The translations under genes were made by a program, and so were the position numbers. Positions 57,201 to 64,000 of a DNA stretch of 64,000 nt are shown here, piece after piece. How positions within the stretch are numbered: the first letter of the stretch is position 1; every line of letters starts with the position of its first letter. Origin of the DNA: Amphibalanus amphitrite (taxonomy: Eukaryota > Arthropoda > Thecostraca > Balanomorpha > Balanidae). The stretch is from positions 62,001-126,000 of the forward strand of contig NW_024882936.1 of NCBI RefSeq assembly GCF_019059575.1. The letters are read 5' to 3'. Below the pieces are notes generated by a model. The model worked only from the letters and a program-made list of their open reading frames with translations. It ran no database searches and was not told where the DNA came from.

Positions 57201-58131
57201 TGTCGGAGGCTGACCTCGGGCGGCCGGTCGAATATCGACCCTCGGTGCTGGCGTGCACGGCTGTGGGGCGTGCCCGCGGGCGCCGCCAGCCTCTCACGTG
57301 AGTGGCGGGCCGGCCGACGGTCACCTGTGTGTTTCTCTGTTACTCGGGGCGGTGTCGGCGGGTTTTGTCGGTGCGATTATTAACTATGCAGCCCGGCCGA
57401 TCACCGCACCGGCGTGAATTGTGCCCGACCACGCCGCCGCCCGCTGTTGTCCGCTCCTTTGTGGACTCACGGATGGGAACGGGTCTCGCTCGCAGTTCTG
57501 GCAGGACAAAGGCACCGCGTATCGATTGCGGATTTGTTGTGCGCGCCCGTTCCTAGGCGGTTGACGTAGTGGTGCTGAGCGATTACCCAGCGGGTGTGTG
57601 CCTGTATGGGCTTTCATTGTTCGTGCATGGTATATGAAGCCCACTGACGCGGGACCCACGAGCCTGCTTCAATGGCTCTTGGCCATTGAGCTGTTGACAG
57701 GTATAACCCTGTGTTGGCGCTGTCGGCCATTTCTGTGACACCGATACATTATGCTACCCAGGAAATGGGTGTTGGACGAAAATAATGATAATCGATGCCG
57801 CCAGGCAACGTGGTAACGCGTAGCTATTTTACGTAACGTCTTGTATCGTGCCGATGGAAATTTCCAATTACTGTCGCTATCATGCCGTCCTTGCCAGCTG
57901 ACTATTTGAGGTGGACTTCGTCCTAACACTGATCCCACTGTCTGTCCACAGTCGTCGCCGCGCGCTGACGAGCCGGCGTTCCACGACGCGGCGGCGGGCG
58001 GCGCGCACCAGGTCGACCACATGCCGGCCATCTACACCCACTGTTACGACGCGTCCGGCACGCGACTGTTCACCGCCGGCGGCCCGCTGAGCGTGGACGT
58101 GCGCGGCTGCTACGCCGGACTGTGGATGTAG
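53882..58131 (+). CDS. DCAF12: DDB1- and CUL4-associated factor 12 (WD-repeat substrate receptor), six exons
   Basis: Exons are 53882-54295, 54631-54831, 55257-55445, 56139-56394, 56750-56901 and 57952-58131. Phases agree throughout and give 463 residues; human has 453. DCAF12 is the receptor of the CRL4 ubiquitin ligase that recognises C-terminal Glu-Glu degrons. The N-terminal 75 residues are divergent and acidic ([10 protein letters not shown]). Conserved blocks follow: [79 protein letters not shown] and [13 protein letters not shown]. It ends CYAGLWM* (human NYAGLWS). The WD beta-propeller occupies most of the protein. Confidence 0.95.
54631..54831 (+). CDS. DCAF12: DCAF12 coding exon 2
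   Basis: The acceptor is CCCTCGGCAG|ATC and the donor is GAGAG|GTGCGC. It encodes [18 protein letters not shown] to [10 protein letters not shown], including the near-invariant [10 protein letters not shown]. Confidence 0.93.
55257..55445 (+). CDS. DCAF12: DCAF12 coding exon 3
   Basis: The acceptor is CGCCCACAG|AAC and the donor is GACAAG|GTACCG. It encodes [20 protein letters not shown] and [12 protein letters not shown], a canonical WD blade, plus a Pro/Asp-rich loop. Confidence 0.92.
56139..56394 (+). CDS. DCAF12: DCAF12 coding exon 4
   Basis: The acceptor is CCTCGGCAG|GTC and the donor is GCTGCG|GTAAGT. It encodes [25 protein letters not shown] and [20 protein letters not shown]. It leaves in phase 1. 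Confidence 0.92.
56750..56901 (+). CDS. DCAF12: DCAF12 coding exon 5
   Basis: The acceptor is GGCCGACAG|GGATCC and the donor is GGGCG|GTGAGT. It encodes [20 protein letters not shown] and [13 protein letters not shown], matching human IRSVSF...TVGTG...FYDIRAQRFLE. Confidence 0.92.
57952..58131 (+). CDS. DCAF12: DCAF12 coding exon 6 (C-terminus)
   Basis: The acceptor is TCTGTCCACAG|TCG. It encodes [20 protein letters not shown] and ends CYAGLWM with TAG at 58129-58131. The 3' UTR follows; its end was not located. Confidence 0.93.
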   Translation, partial: SSPRADEPAFHDAAAGGAHQVDHMPAIYTHCYDASGTRLFTAGGPLSVDVRGCYAGLWM

Positions 58132-61064
58132 CCGCGTCGCCGCCGGGACTTGGTGCTGGGTGGAGTGGGTGGGTGCGTCCGGGTGATATGGTGATGCAGT
58201 TGCAGAAGGAGTCGGCTGGTGCAGCGGACACTGTGGTATGTGGTATGTGTTACCACGGACCGACGCGGCGCCGGGCCAGCGCTGCAGTGGAGCTCGCCCC
58301 CCAGTCTCTGGCGATGACTGACGCCGGTGGGGCTGTGATCCGGCTACCGTCACTGCTACTCCGCTGCTGATGGAGCCACTGAGGCAGGGCCGGTCGGCCC
58401 GACAGCCCGACGGACGCTCAACTGACTCCAGTGCCTGAGAACGGTCGGACGGGACTCGAGAGCGACCGGGAGCGCGCGCCCACTGACGCGTGCATCAGTT
58501 ACCTCATCGGTGCGTTGGTGCCGCGGCCTCCCACCGAGCTCGTGCTGAGCTCACTGACCCGGCCCCCAGCGAGAGGCGATCTCATCGAAACCCAGACGGA
58601 GGTGCTGTCCTCCTGATTGTGCCGCGTACAAATGGTCGGCCTGGGTGGGTGGATGGGGCTGTTTGTGCTGTTTTAAGCGCATTCTAGCCGACAATTTTAG
58701 CTGGTTTTATCTCGACCTGTTTTAGCGAAAAGTAGCCTGTTTTGTCACGTTTGATCCAATTTGTCACCGGACACTAATTTTTTTAATATTCACCTTTATC
58801 TATCATGTAGCATATTTTCTATGCTATCTAGTTACATGTATCGTGTTCATTTCTACTCGTTTTAAATTAGCAATTCATGGGCGCTGTTGCCGTTACCGGT
58901 GAACTTACGAAGTTACGATGTCTCATCAACCGAAGCGAGCTTTGAAGAAGGCCGGTGCCTGGTAGCGAACTTTTGGAATAAGACCCAGGCTTGATCTAAT
59001 GGTAGGTATCGTATTTATTTTTCGTCGCGAACCTCGTTTTCGCATCATATTGCGTCGCGAGCTTGCTCGATGGAGCTGCAGAAGCCCGTCTGTGCGATGT
59101 ATCCGCTGGTCATATCGAGAAGTGTGCTTTGTGCCCGTTCATGTGCTCTGCCCGTTCATTGCCACCAAGAGTCGCGCGTGATGACCCGACCGTTCCGACT
59201 GGGGTGACCAAGGTGCGACGATTGATAACCTTAGTACGTTGTTCCTTCGTTTATCCCCGAGTGGGCAGTGGCTGGTGCCTGTGTAAGGTCGGAGAGATCG
59301 CTGGGCGGTGGGTGCGTCTTTCAATGCAGCTCGGGGGGGCGGGGCTTCATAGTCGCAGATGGACGTGTGTGTGCGTGGAATATGTGTGGACTAGGATTGT
59401 ACCTGTGTTAGAAACTTGGTGCCTGATGCTTGACGTTTTGTACGTGTAAGTTTGCGCTTTTGAGCGTTTTCTGGCAGATTTCGTTTTGGGATATCTGAAT
59501 TCCAGCCAGGTCGAACACCATAGTTCTGCACCATAGTTTGTTTTAAAGCATTCAGTCGCCTAATGACTTCAGTTCCGAGACATCTCCGAGACATGTGCAC
59601 AGATGACGTCATTTTACGTGATGCCTCGTGGTATGTGGCTGAAGTGGTGAGCTGACACATCCGAGACAAAATTGGCTCATACTTAGCTCAGGCCAGACAC
59701 AGCCCGAGACAGACGTCCTATATAGCTAGTGATTGGAATTCGTCCGGTCGTTTGACAGCGACTGCAGGCTGAACCTCAGCTCGGATACGCCGAATTTTAA
59801 TCACCTCTGTTTTTTAATGCCGTTATGTCAAATTGTGGGTGAACAGTATCGGTTTGCTCGGATCGGTTGTCAACATCCGATTTTTTATTGTTACAAATGA
59901 CTGGAGCATATGATCATGCTCCATCAATACACTACACATGTTTGTGGCAAAATACTTGGATTTTTCTTGGTTTGATGCTTGGTACAGTGGCAGAACCGCG
60001 TTAAGTCCCGCCAGAGTCCGTACTCGGCTCCGGCCTTTTTGCGTGGCCGAGGATAGCTTCGCATCACATAATGTTGACGAAGAGCCTAAATTAGGCCGAT
60101 AAACCGTCTGAGCTTTCTGTGTTTACGCGGAGCCGCGTGCTCGCAGCTTTCCGTGCCCCTTGGTCGGTAAGAAGCGACGCAGAGTGCTGCGGCACAGTAT
60201 AACTTCAGGGGCTTGAAACACCGACATCTAGTGCCCCAGTGAAAGAGCTAAGAGCTATGCGGCACAGTATCCGTTCAGGCGTCTGACGCTACCGCCATCT
60301 AGGAACTTTAACGGAACTAACTTCAATGTAGTACGGTTTTGCGCTGACACTGTTCTAAATTGGTTGCTATAGGTAGTATTTTGTTTATCAAAATAATGCA
60401 TTTGGTAAAACTATCGCTAGGTTGATGAATTGGTTATCTGTTGGACTCAGACGGTTCCAAACTTCCACTTACGGGATTTCTAAAGGCATGTCGGGTCTCT
60501 TCCTTACGCCACACTGGCTGGGCCCTTCAGCCGTGAACTTAGCGTGACAGCATCATTTTCGCCGGCCGGCACGGTCAGGGCCACTTCTGACACGGAGCGG
60601 GCGTCTTTGGCCGTGGCGAGCCGCTCTGTTTGTGTTGTATGCCTCACCTGGGTGATTGTATCGACCGTCTCGGCGGCCGCCGACCGCCGCCGCCGCCGGC
60701 CGTCAGTGTGGGGCGTCCGGCCGCCAGGCACCGACTGATTGGCGAGCCGTCCCGTCCGGGGACACGACAGACGCCCTGTCACCAGCCGCGGACCACCCAG
60801 TGGAGACAGAGGGACTCGTGACACGGCGCAACGAGAAAAGAGCTTTTATAGTGATAACGCTGACTTGGGAGTGGGACGCTGTGGTGCGAAATTTAACCGT
60901 GTGGAGGCATCACATACTGAACAAAGGTGTAAAAGTAAGTTTACTAGCTGATTTAAGGGCTTGAGGATCAGTTTTGTTCCGTTGTTGATTTCACCTGGAG
61001 CTGTGGTGGCGCTGTGTCCGGAGGCAGCGGCGCCTCTCGCTGGACCGGCTCAAGACCAGCCGCC
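58132..61064. other. DCAF12 3' UTR and intergenic region
   Basis: No further gene was recognised. Two adjacent direct repeats with GCGGCACAGTAT and ACCG-CATCTA lie at 60190-60303. A GC-rich patch at 60540-60830 upstream of the ZNF474-like gene may be its promoter/leader region; this is inference. Confidence 0.4.
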
Positions 61065-62177
61065 ATGCCGGCGGCTGCCGCCGTCCCCAGTGCCCCCGCC
61101 GAGTCGCCGGCTCGTCCCCCGGCCTACGTCGACTGTTACGTGTGCGGCCGTCAGTTCGGCTCGCGCTCTGTGGCCCTGCACGTGACGCGCTGCCTGGAGC
61201 GCTGGCGGGCCGCTAATGCCACGCTGCCGGCGTCGGAGCGCTCAGCCGAGCCGCAGCCGCCGCCGGCCGCCGAGCCGTCTCTCAACTCGTCCTGGCCGCG
61301 CAGCAACGGCCGGCTGCGCGCTGCGCTCGAGGAGCAGCAGAGCCCGCGCGTCTCGCGGCCGCGCACTGCCACCCTGAAAAAGCCGCGAGTGCTCGACGCC
61401 GAGAAGAAGGCCGAGCTGGACATGTCGACCACGCGCTGCAACGAACTGCTCCAGCTGGCGGCGGAGAACCGCGCGCGCCGGGAGCGGCCCGAGCGCGCCG
61501 CCTCCGAGGAGCGCGCCGGCCGGCCGCAAACCATCAAACTCAGCCAGCCCTCCTCGCGCGACCTCAACGTGCCCAACATCGACTACCGCTCGGCGGCCGT
61601 CATATCACCCGATGGCCGCGCCAAGGCGACCAAGGCTACCTCCAAGCTCGGCAGGCGGCTACCCAACTTCACGCGCGCCCTCGAGGAGCTGTTTCACGCG
61701 CCGCGCGCCAAGGCCGGCGTGCCGCGGCCGTGCATGTCGTGCGGCAAGCCGGAGAATCCGGAGCGGTTTCACAGCCATCCGGCCGAGCCGTCCGCCGAGC
61801 CGCCGCGCCGCGCCAAGCGGCCCTCCAAGAAGCGGATGTCGATCCAGCGTCCGGTGGCGATCCGGTACCGGGCGGCCGGCGGCGGCGGCGGCGCGCCGCA
61901 GCCGCCCATCGTCGACCCGGTGGCGCAGCGCAAACAGCAGCTGGAAGAGGAGCAGCGGCTCAAACAGCAGCGACTCAGGGAGGAGTACCTCAAGAAGGAG
62001 GAGAAGAGCAAGAAGGCGCGCGAGGACGCCATGCGCAAGAAGCTGGCGTTCACGATGGCGAAGCAGCAGCGCGTGACAAACGGGGCGGCGGCGCCGCCGC
62101 GGCCGGAGCCGTGCTACGTGTGCGGGAAGCCGTTCGGTGCCAACTCACTGCTTATTCACCAGCCTCAGTGCCTGGAG
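61065..62177 (+). CDS. ZNF474-like C2HC zinc-finger protein, first coding exon
   Basis: The ATG at 61065 has a perfect Kozak context (GCCGCCATGC). The exon encodes 371 residues and ends in phase 0 at CTGGAG|GTGAGT, so the protein continues. Two C2HC fingers of the ZNF474/ZC2HC1 type are visible: CYVCGRQFGSRSVALHVTRC (residues 24-43) and CYVCGKPFGANSLLIHQPQC at the end, both C-x2-C-x11-H-x3-C. A degenerate CMSCGKPENPERFHSH lies between them. A charged coiled-coil segment (QLEEEQRLKQQRLREEYLKK) precedes the last finger. The linker is Arg/Pro/Ala-rich and probably disordered. Function is not well known in this family. No downstream exon was recognised before the window end. Confidence 0.85.
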
Positions 62178-62331
62178 GTGAGTGGCCCCCACTGCACAGT
62201 CAGTTCCTGCAGTCAGCAACAGTCGCCGACCAGGTGAGGGCGACGCCCATCTTTTTCATAAAGGTTTTCCCATATTTTCGAGGAAAACGAGCGTGTGTTC
62301 AATTACGAGATGCATTGACTGAAAGCCGATT
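62178..62331 (+). other. Start of the ZNF474-like gene intron
   Basis: The GTGAGT donor is followed by non-coding sequence. The open frame runs on by chance for about 20 codons. Confidence 0.5.
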
Positions 62332-62760
62332 TTAACCCACGCACCGACGGGGGTCTGCGCCAACTAAGAACCGACGGGGGGCGGATGACCGCCCCCCCCC
62401 CTGAGATCTTGAGAACGAAGCAATATAGCGACAAGCGGTAGGTAAACGGCATGGGGTACGCACGGGCAAGGTCCACGATTTTTACAAAGGTCATTTTCAG
62501 GTCAGGCAAAGATGACGTCACAGGGGTCAAAAAAGTCCAAATGAGTTCTGGGTTCATTGGTGCCTATTCCTGAGCCCGACTCACTAGCTAAATTTGGTCG
62601 GTAGCTTGACGAAAACTCGGAGGGCGTCTCATGCAGCCTTATTGAAATTAAGTACGGTAATAATGTATGATGTCACCATTAGCGTCGTCACGGGGGGGCA
62701 AGCGGGGCAGCTTGCCGCCCCCCCCCCCCCAACCTCGGACCGGGCACCCCCTGAGATCAA
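62332..62760. mobile_element. Damaged TTAA/poly-G/C element
   Basis: It starts TTAACCCACGCACCGACGGG and contains the paired G and C runs and the TGACGTCA and GAGATCTTGAGAAC words seen in related elements. A second G/C-run pair lies at 62691-62732. No right-hand TTAA terminus was found, so it is truncated or rearranged. Confidence 0.5.
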
Positions 62761-62854
62761 TACAGATCCGATGAGATTTAGGAGTCGGGAAAAAATGGGG
62801 GTACTATTTCTGATAATGCCTGTGAGGTCATACTCGGTTGGAGCGTGCAGTTCA

Positions 62855-62912
62855 AACTAGAGTCGGAGTCGCAGTCGCCAAAATCTTCAAAACTCCGACT
62901 CCAGACTCGGAA
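62855..62912. repeat. Short inverted repeat
   Basis: AGAGTCGGAGTCGCAGTC is followed by AACTCCGACTCCAGACTC. This is a small hairpin that resembles the GGAGCC-rich ends of the hAT MITE at 35034. Confidence 0.45.
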
Positions 62913-63099
62913 ATGTCAATGCTGTGATTCATTCCCTGTTCCTAGTTGGTTCTTTATTACATTTTATAGCTGATTTTCATAAGTTTTGGAGTGCTGACGC
63001 ATAATTTTCGTTCAAAGCGTGACACGAAATCTTCGGGATCTTTCTCAACTCTCGTCAAATGTCTGCGACAAGCTCAAGTATTGTTCAAGTGCCGCAGGG

Positions 63100-63740
63100 C
63101 TCATGAGCTTGCTTTTCACACAGGCTCCATAAGGAGCTCTACTGAGCTCTAAGAAGCTTTCAGAGGGTCCAAACCGGCCTCTGTGAGTCCCACTGGTCAG
63201 TAGCGGCGAACACCTTCAATTAAGGGGGGGGGGGGGGCACTGCCGAGTGCCGACTTTTGGTCCCATTCTTTCCATGCAACGCCCATTGGGCTAATATTAA
63301 AATGCCTAAATCAAAGAGGATACGGTGTCCCGGTACCCTCCCCGTTCCGCCGCCTATGCCACTGGTGTCCATGTTCTCTGAAAGGGCCCATACAGGGATC
63401 TTTGAGGATCTTATACATACGTAGACCTCTGAAGGGCCACACGGGTCTTGTATGTATGCATGTATGTATGTAGGTATTGACATCAAAAGCCTTCCACATA
63501 TGGAGCTCACCCTGAGCGCCTGGGGCCTGGGCCTAGTCGCTTAGCGCCCGCCGCCCACACTGGCTTCTGAGAGCCCCACCTTGGGCTCAGAAAGCCCTAA
63601 AGCACCACATACCTACACGTAAATATTTGGGGTGACCCACGCCGATTGGGATCCTAAGCAGGCTTCTGAGAGTCCAAACTGACCGTGAGTGGCCTGAAAT
63701 GGCCTGGAAGTACGAAGCTTATCCTAAGGGATCCCTTGCC
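63100..63740. repeat. Degenerate GGCTTCTGAGAG repeats and a (TATG)n run
   Basis: The word (G/T)CTTCTGAGAGYCC and related CTGAAAGGGCC occur several times with irregular spacing. A TATG microsatellite lies at 63450-63473. The MITE at 63198-63358 is inserted here. Confidence 0.45.
63198..63358. mobile_element. hAT-type MITE, family M, copy 2 (161 bp)
   Basis: The ends are CAGTAGCGGCGAACACC and, inverted, CATAGGCGGCGGAACGG. The 8-bp duplication CCACTGGT lies at 63190-63197 and 63359-63366. The interior matches the copy at 49257-49404 (shared GACTTTTGGTCCCATTCTT). Confidence 0.92.
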
Positions 63741-64000
63741 GCTATGCCGTGCGAAACTTTTGGTTCCGTTAAACATTTTTTAATTTTTGCTCGCGTTTGC
63801 AGCGCTTCCCTTCACACGAAAAACGAGAAACTTTTTGCTCACACTCGAGTGAACAAAACACTTCCCCTCACGGGAGCAAAGATGAATTACTTTCGATTCA
63901 CACTTCCGAGTTCCGACATTCACTCTCCGCCGAATGCCCAACTTAGCTACAATCGGCGGCTGGGAACACGGTGCACTGGGGGTCCTCGATTCCACGCCCT
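63741..64000. other. End of window, no gene seen
   Basis: No recognisable coding or RNA feature was found. Confidence 0.4.

Noticed and set aside
60504-60824. Minus-strand frame with a GTGAGG donor near the ZNF474-like gene
   Set aside because: No ATG start, no acceptor and no recognised domain; the plus-strand gene immediately downstream explains the GC-rich context.
61151-62335. Other frames overlapping the ZNF474-like exon
   Set aside because: Shadows; only one frame carries C2HC fingers and ends at a good donor.

Overview
The window is eukaryotic nuclear DNA. It has spliced genes with GT-AG introns, Kozak-type starts, long non-coding stretches and many short DNA-transposon copies. The proteins are metazoan: EXT1, CDKN3, SELENOF, DCAF12 and a ZNF474-like protein. 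Their divergence from vertebrates, the balanced GC content and the GC-rich coding exons fit an arthropod, possibly a crustacean. That placement is inference; no rRNA or mitochondrial sequence is present to settle it.

Layout, left to right. At 1-573 lies the end of a TTAA-flanked repeat. At 2161-3685 is a DNA element with 21-bp inverted ends. The first coding exon of EXT1 is at 11020-11754 (minus); the rest of the gene is off the left edge. The stretch 12-29 kb is gene-poor and holds two hAT-type MITEs, two minisatellite or purine-tract loci and two dispersed repeats. CDKN3 (intronless coding region, minus) is at 29121-29771.

A complete selenoprotein F gene (minus) runs from 39827 to 32928. 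It has five coding exons, an in-frame TGA read as selenocysteine in a Cys-Gly-Sec motif, and a well-formed SECIS hairpin at 32532-32602. The 5.4-kb first intron is filled with transposon debris: a hAT MITE inside a Gypsy integrase relic, a second hAT MITE, a TTAA element and a non-LTR fragment.

The most striking structure starts 72 bp upstream of the SELENOF start codon. It is a giant palindrome (39899-48462) built from about 285-bp tandem repeats in opposite orientations, like a Foldback element. One arm is interrupted by a 2.76-kb element inserted exactly at a TTAA. To its right are a decayed non-LTR reverse transcriptase 3' end (49.2-50.3 kb, itself hit by a MITE), a CACGTG-containing repeat block (51.3-52.07 kb) and another TTAA element (52107-52993).

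DCAF12 (plus, six exons, 53882-58131) and the first coding exon of a ZNF474-like C2HC zinc-finger gene (plus, 61065-62177) complete the gene content. The last 1.8 kb holds a damaged TTAA element and a second copy of the MITE family found in the reverse transcriptase.

The genes are unrelated in function (heparan sulfate synthesis, cell-cycle phosphatase, ER protein quality control, CRL4 ubiquitin ligase adaptor, zinc finger). There is no operon-like logic; the shared theme is repeated transposon nesting. No tRNA, rRNA or CRISPR array was seen.
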